Assembly (NCBI RefSeq): GCF_006715565.1
Contig: NZ_VFNL01000001.1
Location: 62,001-126,000 of the forward strand
Direction: 5' to 3'
Source of the DNA: Microbacterium sp. SLBN-154
Lineage (GTDB): Bacteria > Actinomycetota > Actinomycetes > Actinomycetales > Microbacteriaceae
Length of the DNA stretch: 64,000 nt
The notes beneath the pieces are model-generated. The model made no database searches and had not been told where the DNA came from. It was given only the letters and a program-made list of their open reading frames with translations. A program made the position numbers and the translations under genes. Shown here piece after piece: positions 46,961 to 55,952 of this stretch (position 1 is its first letter; every line of letters starts with the position of its first letter).

Positions 46961-49276
46961 ATGTCGAATGAAAGAGCCGAGCACGCGGCAGTCGTGCTCA
47001 CGAGCGAGTTCAGTCCTCTGCGACTCGAACTGGACGCGCGTTCGGGGTTGCCCGTCGCACTCACCGGTGAGGGTCGCCGCATCTCTATGCAGGTGGGTCT
47101 CGAGGTGATCACTGCCGGGGAGGAGGAGGTGCCGCCGCTCGGCGGACTCGCGTACGTCGACACGATCTCCGAGACGGATGTGGTGACACAGGGCGAGGCC
47201 ACACAGCAACTGAGTCGAGACGCGCGCGAGTTCCACATCCCCATCAGCGTGGGGGCGACGAGCGGTGCTCTCATCTACACATTTCGAGCGTCGCATCCCC
47301 GCCTCAGCCTGCAGGTCCGAATCGACGGTCGCGGCACCGACCCGGTCGTACTGCGCGACGTCGTGGTGACCGTTCGACCGGAGGCGACCTCCGCTGAGCC
47401 GTGGCGGCTGCATGCGCCCGGCAATCGCATCCGGACGGACCTGCCGCTCGCATCCTTGACCCGAGAACTCGAGGTTTCGCCACCGGGTGGCCTTCTCGGA
47501 TCCTCGGGGATCGTCGCCTTGGAGCTCGTCTCCGAAGACGATCCGCTCGTCGCGCTCTTCTGGCCCTTTCCGACCAACGAGATCGGCACCACCACGGTCT
47601 CGCCCTCCCCCGACGGGCCGCGGATCATCTTCGACACCGACCTGGCCGCAGTGCTCTCCGCGGGGCAGCGAGTGCACACGGGGGCGATCCACCTCGACCT
47701 CGTCCCGGAGCGCTGGGAGACGGTGATCGACTCCGTGCCCGACTGGCTGGAGGAACTCGGTGTTCGAACGCCCTCCGCTCGGGCGTCGTGGGCCGCCGGC
47801 GCCAACATCTTCGAGGCACAGATCGGCTTCTCGGTGTTCGCCGGGGGGTGGCGCTACAGCCCCTACCCCGAGCCGCAAGACCTGATCGCCGACCTGGACC
47901 GGATCGCCGATCTCGGCTTCAACACGATCCAGCTGATGCCGCGGCATCCGTTCCCCAGCTACAACGTCTACGACTACTCCGATGTCTCGACCAGTTGGGG
48001 CGAATCCGGCGGGATTCGTTCGCTGGTCGACGAATGCCACCACCGCGGCATGCGCATCATCTTCGACATCCTCATGCACGGCGTCGTGGACAGGGAATCC
48101 GTGAAGCGGGCGGCGGACGCCGTCCGGTCGGGGCCCTACGCGACTCGACTCGACGAGGCGACGACGCCCCTCTGGCGCGGTGGCCCGGACAACTTCGGCT
48201 TGGCGTTCAGCAGACACCTCATCGACTTCGAGCAGTACTGGTCGGAACCGAGTGCGCAGGAGCACCCGCTCATCGCGGCACACCCCGACTGGTTCGCCCG
48301 TCTCTCCGACGGCACGATCAGCGGCATCTACTCGAAGGCGTTCGACGTCTCACACCCCGAATGGCAGGACTACTTCATCGACGCCTGCGAGCGACTGGTC
48401 ATGGAGCTGGGCATCGACGGCTTTCGCTTCGACGCGCCGATCTTCAACAACTTCGCCAACTGGACGCCCCGAGCCCAAAGCCACGCAAGCGCGAACGCGC
48501 TCGCGAGCATCCCTCTCTTCCGGCGGATGCGTCGCAGACTCCGTGCGATCTCCCCGGAGATCCTGCTGTACACCGAACCCTCGGGTGTGCTGCACCGCCT
48601 CGACATGGACGTCAACTACAACTATGACGAGCAGTGGCTTTTCGGGGCTCTCTTCGATGACACGCCGCGCGAGGACCAGGAGGCGATCACCGGTGAATCG
48701 CTCGGGCGCTGGCTCTCCCATCGCAATCGGTGCGTGCCGAAGGGTTCGCTCACCGCCCATCACATCGACTCGCATGACACGTTCTGGTGGGGTCTCCCGG
48801 GATCCAAGTGGTTCCGGGAGATCTACAGCGCAGGACACACCCGCGCGCTGACCCAGATCTTCGCGCTGAGCGGAGGACCGTTCATGATGTTCGTCGGCGG
48901 AGAAGGTGAGATCGAATCCCTGCTCGGCCGCGTGCTTCGGCTGCGAGCAGAACGCCCCGAGTTCAGCGCGGGCGAGCCAACCTGGGGCGATGTCTCGATC
49001 GACACCGACAGCGCTTACGCCGTGACGATGAGGACCCCGGAAGCGAGTTCGCTGGTGGTGGTGAACACGACGGACGAAGAGCTGACGGTCGAAGTCGCCC
49101 TGCACGATGACGTTCCTGACGACTGGACTGCACACGACATCCTGAACGAGCATCCCGTGGAGGTGCGGCGGGAGAACGTGACGACCGGCCTGCGTGTGAC
49201 TCTGCCTCCGTTCGCCGGCGCCGCCATCCCGCTGTCGACGACAGCTGCCGGGGCGAGCACCGAGGGCACGCGATGA
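46961..49276 (+). CDS. GH13-like alpha-glycosidase with large N-terminal beta domain
   Basis: 771 aa. Residues 1-260 are a beta-rich domain without clear family; residues 290-640 carry a GH13 (beta/alpha)8 barrel with catalytic residues visible: nucleophile Asp in DGFRFDAPIFNN, acid/base Glu in ILLYTEPSG, third Asp in HHIDSHDTFWW. Region I is degenerate (FDILMHGVVD, with H but not the usual NH). A C-terminal beta domain follows. No signal peptide, so intracellular: it acts on an imported oligosaccharide or glycoside. Cotranslated (ATGA) with the enolase-superfamily dehydratase. Confidence 0.85.
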   Translation: MSNERAEHAAVVLTSEFSPLRLELDARSGLPVALTGEGRRISMQVGLEVITAGEEEVPPLGGLAYVDTISETDVVTQGEATQQLSRDAREFHIPISVGATSGALIYTFRASHPRLSLQVRIDGRGTDPVVLRDVVVTVRPEATSAEPWRLHAPGNRIRTDLPLASLTRELEVSPPGGLLGSSGIVALELVSEDDPLVALFWPFPTNEIGTTTVSPSPDGPRIIFDTDLAAVLSAGQRVHTGAIHLDLVPERWETVIDSVPDWLEELGVRTPSARASWAAGANIFEAQIGFSVFAGGWRYSPYPEPQDLIADLDRIADLGFNTIQLMPRHPFPSYNVYDYSDVSTSWGESGGIRSLVDECHHRGMRIIFDILMHGVVDRESVKRAADAVRSGPYATRLDEATTPLWRGGPDNFGLAFSRHLIDFEQYWSEPSAQEHPLIAAHPDWFARLSDGTISGIYSKAFDVSHPEWQDYFIDACERLVMELGIDGFRFDAPIFNNFANWTPRAQSHASANALASIPLFRRMRRRLRAISPEILLYTEPSGVLHRLDMDVNYNYDEQWLFGALFDDTPREDQEAITGESLGRWLSHRNRCVPKGSLTAHHIDSHDTFWWGLPGSKWFREIYSAGHTRALTQIFALSGGPFMMFVGGEGEIESLLGRVLRLRAERPEFSAGEPTWGDVSIDTDSAYAVTMRTPEASSLVVVNTTDEELTVEVALHDDVPDDWTAHDILNEHPVEVRRENVTTGLRVTLPPFAGAAIPLSTTAAGASTEGTR

Positions 49277-50505
49277 ATCAGTCGGAGCGCGACAGTGCGG
49301 GCGCCACACCACCGATCGTTGCGATCGAGACGATTCGCACTGCGCTGCAGAGCAACGTCGTGTGGGTCGTCCTGACCAGTGAGGACGGTCACCGAGGCCT
49401 CGGTGAGACGTTCTACGGCGCCTCAGCCGTCGAGGAGTATGTGCATGCACAGGTTGCCCCGGTTCTCCTGAACGAGCCCATGCCGTCGCCGCAGCGCGTC
49501 GCTCGCGTCCTCAGCGGATATGTCGGCTATGCAGGGTCGGGCGTCGAGGTGCGCGGGAACTCCGCAATCGACATCGCGCTGTGGGATCTGGAGGCGCGCC
49601 GGGCGAGTCGGCCCCTGCGGTCGCTTCTCGGCGGCCCCTTCCGGGACGCCGTCCAGGTCTACAACACCTGCGCCGGAAATCGCTATGTCAGCGTCGAGTC
49701 GCGGCAGAGCTCGTCGAACTGGGGGCTTCCTCAGGCCGGCGAAGACCGGTACGAGGACCTGTGGCGCTTCCTCAACGAGCCCGGAGCCCTGGCGGAGGAT
49801 CTGCGCGATGAGGGCTACCGGGGCATGAAGGTGTGGCCGTTCGATCTGGCCGCGGAGGCATCCGGCGGCGACCACACCGCGGACCTGCGGTTCGGCCTCA
49901 GCGTGCTCGACGAGATCAGATCTGCCGTGGGGAACGAGATGGAACTCTACGTGGAGCTCCACTCTCTTTGGCAGCCCGCGGGCGCAGAACGACTGCTGCG
50001 AGCTCTCGAGCGGTTCGACCTGACCTGGGCCGAGGATCCCCTCCGCGCCGATCACCACTCGGCGCTTTCGAGTCTTCGAGGGAAGGTCGGGGTGCCGATC
50101 GCCGTAGGAGAGAACCTGGGAGCCGGATTTAACGGGTTCGGCCCACTGATCGCGTCGGGGGGCGTGGACGTCGCGATCCTTGACATCGGATGGAGCGGAG
50201 GGATCACCGCTGCCATCCGGACCGCGTCGCTCGCCGACCAGGCGGGTGTCCCCATCGCCCCCCACGATTGCACTGGACCCGTCGCCCTGGCCGTAGCCGC
50301 CCACTTCGTCACGAGCATCCCGAACGGCTTCGTCCAGGAGGTCGCGCGAGCGTTCCTTCACGGCTGGTACGGAGATGTCTGCATCGGCACCCCCGTCGTG
50401 TCCGAAGGCATGATCCGACCGTCGGATCGCATGGGGCACGGCGTGGAGCTGACCCCCGGATTCCTCGACTCTGCGACGACGACGCGCCGCGTGTCCGCGC
50501 GATAG
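49273..50505 (+). CDS. Enolase-superfamily (mandelate racemase/muconate lactonizing) dehydratase
   Basis: 410 aa. N-terminal capping domain (residues 15-135, GNSAIDIALWDLEARRASRP) and barrel with Lys in GMKVWPFDL and metal ligands in LYVELHSLW (E, with H two residues on), TWAEDPL (E) and IAVGENLG (E). The E/D-x-H first-ligand motif resembles sugar-acid dehydratases such as galactonate dehydratase. Expected to convert an aldonate or uronate to a 2-keto-3-deoxy acid, which the next gene can cleave. Acid sugar not identifiable. Confidence 0.87.
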   Translation: MNQSERDSAGATPPIVAIETIRTALQSNVVWVVLTSEDGHRGLGETFYGASAVEEYVHAQVAPVLLNEPMPSPQRVARVLSGYVGYAGSGVEVRGNSAIDIALWDLEARRASRPLRSLLGGPFRDAVQVYNTCAGNRYVSVESRQSSSNWGLPQAGEDRYEDLWRFLNEPGALAEDLRDEGYRGMKVWPFDLAAEASGGDHTADLRFGLSVLDEIRSAVGNEMELYVELHSLWQPAGAERLLRALERFDLTWAEDPLRADHHSALSSLRGKVGVPIAVGENLGAGFNGFGPLIASGGVDVAILDIGWSGGITAAIRTASLADQAGVPIAPHDCTGPVALAVAAHFVTSIPNGFVQEVARAFLHGWYGDVCIGTPVVSEGMIRPSDRMGHGVELTPGFLDSATTTRRVSAR

Positions 50506-50528
50506 GCAGGAAGGCAGTCGGAGAACTC

Positions 50529-51164
50529 ATGCACGACCATTCCGTCGTGGTCGGACTTCGCAAGCAGCGAATTCTGCCCTTGATCACGAGTGATGACATG
50601 ACCCTCGGTGCGGAGCTGATAGACGCTCTGGTGGCATCCATGCTGACGACGGTCGAGGTCACGTTGAGGCGTCCCGGATCGCTGGACTTCCTGAGCAGTC
50701 TCGCGACGTCCGCGCGGCTAGAGGTGGGCGCGGGCACCGTGATGTCCGGGTCTCAGGCCAAGCGGGCGATCAGTCATGGGGCGAGCTTTCTGATCTCCCC
50801 CGGCTACAGCGCAGAGGTGCATCACGTGGCCACCACGTTCGATCGGCTCTACATCCCGGGAGTCGCCACGGCCACAGAGCTGATGCAGGCCCTGAACAAG
50901 GGGGTGCGCGTCGTCAAGTTCTTCCCCGCGGCCACCGCCGGCGGACCCGATGCGATCCGCGCGTTGGCGGCCGTCGCCCCCGCTGTCCAATGGATTCCCA
51001 CAGGGGGAATCACCGCGGAGAGCGTGGTCGACTACCTGCGCATTCCGGAGGTCGTCGCGGTCGGAGGCTCGTGGATGATTCCCTCCGACGCGCTTCACGC
51101 GCAGGACTTCGCGACGATCAGAGGGGCACTCGGGAGCGCCCGCCGATCGGCCGAAAACAACTGA
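50529..51164 (+). CDS. KDPG/KDPGal-type 2-keto-3-deoxy-aldonate aldolase
   Basis: 211 aa from ATG 50529, 23 bases after the dehydratase. Class I aldolase of the Eda family: catalytic Glu43 in TTVEVTLRRPG, Schiff-base Lys130 in VRVVKFFPA, phosphate/substrate loops GAGTVMSG and WIPTGGITAE. Cleaves a 2-keto-3-deoxy acid (phosphorylated or not) to pyruvate and an aldehyde. Operon order glycosidase-dehydratase-aldolase-GntR describes a short catabolic route; no dedicated sugar-acid kinase of the KdgK type is present. Confidence 0.9.
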   Translation: MHDHSVVVGLRKQRILPLITSDDMTLGAELIDALVASMLTTVEVTLRRPGSLDFLSSLATSARLEVGAGTVMSGSQAKRAISHGASFLISPGYSAEVHHVATTFDRLYIPGVATATELMQALNKGVRVVKFFPAATAGGPDAIRALAAVAPAVQWIPTGGITAESVVDYLRIPEVVAVGGSWMIPSDALHAQDFATIRGALGSARRSAENN

Positions 51165-51224
51165 CGTGGAGTACACCCGTCGGGCCCGCCGATCACGGCC
51201 GATACCATCGACCCGGAAAGGCCG

Positions 51225-51977
51225 GTGATGGCGATGGTCGGTGCGCTACGCAAAGTCGAGGTGATAGCGCTCCTCGAAGCACGGATCCTCAAGGGAGAGT
51301 TCCCCGCGGGCACGAAGCTGCCCTCCGAGCGAGAACTCGCGGACGAGTACGGGGTCAGCAGGCCCGTCATCCGCGAAGGCATGGCGGGCCTCGTGGAGCG
51401 CGGCCTGGTAGCAGTCCACCCGGGCCGCGGGGCGTTCGTCCGCGGCGTTGCGACCGATGAACTCGCGGAGTCGCTCAATCGCGTCGCCGCGCGATCGGCC
51501 ATCACCACCCGCGATGTCGTGCAAGCCCGACTGATGGTCGAGGTGACGGCCGCACGGCTCGCCGCCCAGTCAGCGCCCGCCAATCTCGTCCGGCTGCGCT
51601 CCGCACTCGAGACCCACGAGGCGGCGAAGAGCCTTGATGAAGTGGTGTCCACGGATCTCGCAATCCATGAGGAGATCGTTGCGGCGACCGGCAACCCTGT
51701 GATCGCCTTGATGTTCGGAGCGATCCGCAGCCAGGTGTACGCCCTCATGCTGCGCAGTCACAGCGACCGCGACGTGCACTCGAAGGGTGACCCACAGCAT
51801 CGGGCGATCGTCGAGGCCATTGCATCGAGGGATCCGGATACGGCCGCCGCGATCATGCAGGAACACCTCAGTCTGGCGCTCGATCTATTCGGAAGCGACG
51901 TCGACCGACCGATCAACGAGGTGCTCGAAAGCCGCGGAATAGCGGCCGCCCCGCTGCTCGTCACCGCGCTCACCTGA
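51225..51977 (+). CDS. GntR family (FadR/FCD) transcriptional regulator
   Basis: 250 aa. HTH residues 8-75 (LLEARILKGEFPAGTKLPSE, RELADEYGVSRPVIREGMAG) and FCD domain with metal-binding His pattern (DLAIHEEIVAATGNPVI, DPQHRAIVEAIASRD, MQEHLSLAL). GTG 51225 and ATG 51228 are both possible starts. Last gene of the glycosidase operon, probably controlling the GGTAATACC operator at 46929 in response to the sugar acid. Confidence 0.9.
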   Translation: MMAMVGALRKVEVIALLEARILKGEFPAGTKLPSERELADEYGVSRPVIREGMAGLVERGLVAVHPGRGAFVRGVATDELAESLNRVAARSAITTRDVVQARLMVEVTAARLAAQSAPANLVRLRSALETHEAAKSLDEVVSTDLAIHEEIVAATGNPVIALMFGAIRSQVYALMLRSHSDRDVHSKGDPQHRAIVEAIASRDPDTAAAIMQEHLSLALDLFGSDVDRPINEVLESRGIAAAPLLVTALT

Positions 51978-52005
51978 GTACGAGGCGGCGTCCAAGAATG
52001 TGCCG

Positions 52006-53295
52006 CTACCTGTGAACCCTTCGCCTGAGAGCGGCGACCAACTCCGCTTCGTCGGCGCACACCAGGCGGTAGTCCCTGACAACGAATCGACCCGCCACCA
52101 TGACATCGCGTGGCCGGCGACCCGGTGACGCCCAGAGCAATCCGTCGATGGGGTCGGCGACGCCCGCGTCCGAGACACCAGAGACGTCCCAGACGCAGAG
52201 ATCGGCACGCGCACCCAGACGAAGGTGTCCCAACTCACTGCGTCCGAGCCCCACTGCGGACCCCTCGGTAGCCAGACCGAACGCCTCGAGCGCAGCGAGG
52301 GGTCGGCCGACGAGACCGGAGAGCTGCATCGCCAGGCGTGCGTCGGAGAGCAGATGGCCGGCATCGTTCGATCCTCCGCCGCTCGTGCCGAGCCCCACCG
52401 TGACGCCAGCGCCGAGCAGCTCGCGGACGGGCGCGATCCCCCACCCCATGCTGGCGTCGCAGGCGGGAGCGTGCGTAGCCGTCGCCCCCGAGCTGGCCAG
52501 TCGGTGTACCTCATGCTCCGTGATGCCGCAGAGATGGGCGAGCGTCACATCGGGAGAAACCCATCCCCACTCCTCGAGCAGATCCAACGGCCTCCGCCCG
52601 TAGCGAATCGCCGCCCTCTCGACGTCGACCTGCTCATTCGCCTGAGTCCGGCGACGCAGTCCGTAGCGGGCGGCGACCTCGCCCATGAGCCGGAACGTCT
52701 CCTCCCCGTCGCTGTGGACTCCGGCCGGGCCTACTGCGAGCTGGATCATCCCGTCGGCCGTCACCCCACCCGGGCCGACCTGGGTCGCATCCGCGATCTC
52801 CACCGCGGATGCTGCCGCCTCCTCAGGGTCGTCCCCTGCTGTGCCGCGCACGAAGACGAGACGTATGCCGAGTTCGCGCGCGGCCGCGATGGACGCGGAT
52901 GCGATGCCGAGGTGGTCTCCGCCGGACGGCCAGGTGAGGTGGTGGTCAGCGACGGTCGTCACGCCGGACAGAAGACTTTCGGCGATGCCGATCCTGCTCG
53001 ACAGGAGCGTCAGCTCCGGATCGACCTCGGCCTCGCGGTAGGCCCGTGACATCGTCTGCAACCACTCGCTCATCACCACGCCGCGCGTGCCCGGCAAGGT
53101 GCGGAATGCGCTCTGGAGAAGGTGATGATGCGCATTGACGAGTCCCGGGGTGACGACGCAACCGGAGACGTCGAGAACCGGGCCCGTCTCGGCCGCGTCA
53201 ACGACGACATCGTCGGTGATGTGAAGGTCGCCGTGATCGATCGTGCGTGTGTCACGAAGGATCGCGTCAGCGCCGCGGAGGGTGACCATCGACAT
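52006..53295 (-). CDS. Amidohydrolase-superfamily protein with altered metal site
   Basis: 429 aa from ATG 53295 (AAAGG upstream), overlapping the kinase gene. It aligns along its length with 8-oxoguanine deaminase/ATZ-TRZ deaminases: PGLVNAHHHLLQSAFR (HxH kept), TLAHLCGITEHEV (His kept), GIAPVRELLGAGVTVGLG. But the HTHLAE motif of strand 5 reads RTQANEQ (His lost) and the GVDGSASND motif of strand 8 reads GTSGGGSND (Asp lost). The enzyme therefore either uses one metal with other ligands, has a new reaction, or is inactive. Operon: oxidase-kinase-this gene. Confidence 0.82.
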   Translation of the reverse strand: MSMVTLRGADAILRDTRTIDHGDLHITDDVVVDAAETGPVLDVSGCVVTPGLVNAHHHLLQSAFRTLPGTRGVVMSEWLQTMSRAYREAEVDPELTLLSSRIGIAESLLSGVTTVADHHLTWPSGGDHLGIASASIAAARELGIRLVFVRGTAGDDPEEAAASAVEIADATQVGPGGVTADGMIQLAVGPAGVHSDGEETFRLMGEVAARYGLRRRTQANEQVDVERAAIRYGRRPLDLLEEWGWVSPDVTLAHLCGITEHEVHRLASSGATATHAPACDASMGWGIAPVRELLGAGVTVGLGTSGGGSNDAGHLLSDARLAMQLSGLVGRPLAALEAFGLATEGSAVGLGRSELGHLRLGARADLCVWDVSGVSDAGVADPIDGLLWASPGRRPRDVMVAGRFVVRDYRLVCADEAELVAALRRRVHR

Positions 53296-54490
53296 CCGCA
53301 ACCCTTTCGGCATGGCGAGTGAGCGCGTCGATCAGGTGCGCGGGACGATCTGGCTCGCCGCGTGCGCCCGGTTGGGCGATCAGCGACAGGCCATCGAACG
53401 GACCCCCCACGAGCCTGCAGACGGGAGTCGCGGGCCACGGCTCCGCGATCACGGTGAGGTGATCGCAGCGTGACGCTCGAACCACGGCGCCCGCACCCTC
53501 CCCGCCGAAGACCACCACGCCCGAAGGTCTCGACCGCTCGATCGTGAGCCACGCAGCGTCGGCCAGCTCGTCCGCGATGTCCGTCGGTGAGCTCGGATCC
53601 GTCGTCTCCGCTCCACCGTGAACGAGCAAGACATGCCGACCCTTGTCGATCATGTCGGCGGCCATCGAGAGCGCGCCCGAGCTCGATCCGCCGCCCACCT
53701 CCACGAGCACGGCCATCCCCGACTCGAGGAGGAAGTCCACTTGTCGACGAGTCGCGACGTGCTGACTGGAGACGACGATGAGGCATCCTTTCTCGTGTCG
53801 CCCCGATGCCGGGGCTGGCGACGCCGTGATGGCGCCGAGGAGTCCGTAGGCCCCAACGACACCGAGGCTGCGCGTCGAGCTCACTTCTCGGATGGCGGCT
53901 GCGGCTGCGCGCTCATCGCGAAGCGATGCGACATCGAGCAGGGCGTGCTCGCCTCGATCCAGGATCGTGGACAGCGCCTCCGCCAGCTCGTCCGGCGCCA
54001 TCCGGCCCGCGGCGAGGGGGGTCGAAGGGAGGAGGTCGCAAGGATGATGATGCGGCGCGTCGCGGGCGGGTGAGAGCGGGATGGGCTGTCCGCGCAGATA
54101 CTGCTGGCCACCGACCGTATGGATGCCGAATCCGGCAGCCGAGGGCGCCACGACGACCGGCCGAGCGAGCGCATCCGCCCAGGCTCCCACCTCCGCCTTG
54201 ACGTTCCCCCTCAGCAGACTGTCCACCCGCTTGTACGCCAAAGCGCCCGGGTGGGCGATCGCGTGTGCCCTCAGCGTGGCTCCCCGTACGCGATCGGCGG
54301 CCGCGCCGGGCTGCATGAGACGCGAGCCCGTATTCACCACAACCGCCGACGCATCCGAGACCGGGGGAATTCGGTCCCACTCCACGACGATCGAGCGAGC
54401 GCCCCCGCGGCTCGCCTCCGCGCACGCGGCCACCGCGCCGGTGAGATCGTCGCTGATCACGACGATCTCCGGCGCCGCGTTCGCCTGCAT
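53267..54490 (-). CDS. DUF1537 four-carbon acid-sugar kinase (OtnK/DtnK family)
   Basis: 407 aa, standard length. N-terminal IVVISDDLTGAVAACAEASR (ADDLTG-like motif), AYKRVDSLLRGNVKAEVGAW, and the C-terminal nucleotide-binding half with GVVVFGGEGAGAVVRA and LVGGPFDGLSLI. This family phosphorylates 3-oxo-tetronates or threonate/erythronate in acid-sugar catabolism. It is 11 bases from the FAD oxidase and overlaps the amidohydrolase. With PdxA2 at 58713 it would give the D-threonate route to dihydroxyacetone phosphate. Confidence 0.88.
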   Translation of the reverse strand: MQANAAPEIVVISDDLTGAVAACAEASRGGARSIVVEWDRIPPVSDASAVVVNTGSRLMQPGAAADRVRGATLRAHAIAHPGALAYKRVDSLLRGNVKAEVGAWADALARPVVVAPSAAGFGIHTVGGQQYLRGQPIPLSPARDAPHHHPCDLLPSTPLAAGRMAPDELAEALSTILDRGEHALLDVASLRDERAAAAAIREVSSTRSLGVVGAYGLLGAITASPAPASGRHEKGCLIVVSSQHVATRRQVDFLLESGMAVLVEVGGGSSSGALSMAADMIDKGRHVLLVHGGAETTDPSSPTDIADELADAAWLTIERSRPSGVVVFGGEGAGAVVRASRCDHLTVIAEPWPATPVCRLVGGPFDGLSLIAQPGARGEPDRPAHLIDALTRHAERVADVDGHPPRR

Positions 54491-54501
54491 CGCGAGCCCC
54501 C

Positions 54502-55890
54502 TCAGTCGTAGAGCTTCCCAGGATTCATGATGCCGTCCGGGTCGAACGCTCGCTTGAGGCGACGCGCTACGTGCGCGACGTGCGCGCCGTCTTCGACGAG
54601 GAACGGCTTGCGCGCGAGACCCGCACCGTGATGGTGGGAGAGGATGCCGCCCATGTCCCGCGTGGTGTGCATCGCAACATCCCAGATCTTCTGGATTCTC
54701 TCCGCTGCCTCTTCGTCGGTGCCGGCCTCCCCCAGGAGGATGACGTAGAGGGACGTCCCGTGGGTGTAGACGTGGGAGAAATGGCCGAGCACTTCATCGG
54801 CCAACGGAGACAGGTTCGCCCGGAGCGCGTCGTACAACGCGGCGATGTCACTCCACGGCGCAGCCACCTCGATCGTCTCCGCGAATCCGCCCGTCGTCCC
54901 GAGAACCCGCTCGACCGTGGAGAAGTCGTACCTTCGCTCGAACCAGTCCTCGACCAGGGCGGGCCCCAGCGATCGAGCACCCACTTCGAGGAGCAGGTCG
55001 GCGGCCGCGGAATGCTCGGCCGACGCTACTCGAGGCAGGCCCTCACTCGAGAGGAAGACGACTGGCGTGTCGCGGACGACGCCTCGACTGGCGTGCACGG
55101 ATTCGTCCTCGTCGTACAGACGAACGATCGCGGGCCTCAGCCCTCCCTGGGCGATCGAACGCAGCGCCGCGAGACCCTGGCTCACGTCCGGCACGGTGAA
55201 AGCCTCGTTGACGCGGTGCGGCGCGCGCGGGAAGATCCTCAGCGTCGCCTCCACGAAGATTCCCAGCGTGCCCTCGGAGCCGAGGAAGATCCTCCGAAGG
55301 TCACTGCCGGTCGCTCCCCGGGGGTGCTGACGCAGATCCGCGACCTTGCCGTCAGGAAGCACGATGACGAAGCCGACGAGCAGGTCTTCGATTCCTCCGA
55401 AACGCGACGACAACTGACCCGTTGCGAGCGTCGCCAGCCAGCCGCCGACCGTGGATCGGTCCAGGGACTGCGGAGAGTGACCGAGCGTGAACCCCTCGCG
55501 TCGGAGCGCGTCCTCGAGTTCGTCACCCCGCACCCCGGCAGGAACGGTCACCGTGTGATTGAAGGCGTCGATCGCCGGGCGACCGACGAGCTCGCTCAGA
55601 TCGACCACGATCCCCCTTCGTGTCGGAAGCGGCGAGCCCGTCACGGATGACCCCAGCCCCCACGGCGTGACGGGGATGCCGTGCGCGGCCGCGTATCGGA
55701 CGACGGCGACTACTTCGTCGACACTGCGGGGCAGCACCGCGAAGTCCGGGACGAACTCGGAGACGTGCATCCGACGACGCTTGACCGCCAGCGGCCACCA
55801 GTCGTGGCTGTACCGCACCAGGGCTTCCGGGTCGTCCACGAGCACCGCGTCGGGCAGCTCGTTCTTCAAATTGGCGTACCGGCGATCCAT
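54502..55890 (-). CDS. GlcD-like FAD-binding oxidase/dehydrogenase
   Basis: 462 aa. PCMH FAD domain (IPVTPWGLGSSVTGSPLPTR, VVDLSELVGRPAID, LGHSPQSLDRSTVGGWLATL) and FAD_oxidase_C domain ending DPDGIMNPGKLYD with LSHHHGAGLARKPFL, the usual catalytic His stretch of the alkyldihydroxyacetone phosphate synthase/GlcD group. Oxidises 2-hydroxy acids to 2-oxo acids; here a sugar acid is likely. GAGGACGGGGAGAC precedes ATG 55890. First gene of the oxidase-kinase-amidohydrolase operon, with an AATATACAG box at its promoter. Confidence 0.88.
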   Translation of the reverse strand: MDRRYANLKNELPDAVLVDDPEALVRYSHDWWPLAVKRRRMHVSEFVPDFAVLPRSVDEVVAVVRYAAAHGIPVTPWGLGSSVTGSPLPTRRGIVVDLSELVGRPAIDAFNHTVTVPAGVRGDELEDALRREGFTLGHSPQSLDRSTVGGWLATLATGQLSSRFGGIEDLLVGFVIVLPDGKVADLRQHPRGATGSDLRRIFLGSEGTLGIFVEATLRIFPRAPHRVNEAFTVPDVSQGLAALRSIAQGGLRPAIVRLYDEDESVHASRGVVRDTPVVFLSSEGLPRVASAEHSAAADLLLEVGARSLGPALVEDWFERRYDFSTVERVLGTTGGFAETIEVAAPWSDIAALYDALRANLSPLADEVLGHFSHVYTHGTSLYVILLGEAGTDEEAAERIQKIWDVAMHTTRDMGGILSHHHGAGLARKPFLVEDGAHVAHVARRLKRAFDPDGIMNPGKLYD

Positions 55891-55921
55891 CGTCTCCCCG
55901 TCCTCTGCAATCTACGAGTAA

Positions 55922-55930
55922 CTGTATATT
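55922..55930 (-). promoter_or_regulatory. AATATACAG box before the oxidase-kinase operon
   Basis: AATATACAG (plus strand CTGTATATT) 32-40 bases upstream of ATG 55890. The same 9-mer precedes pdxA2 at 59740-59748. Overlaps or forms the -10 (TATACA). Confidence 0.5.
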
Positions 55931-55952
55931 GCTGACGCCACGCTCGGTAGTC

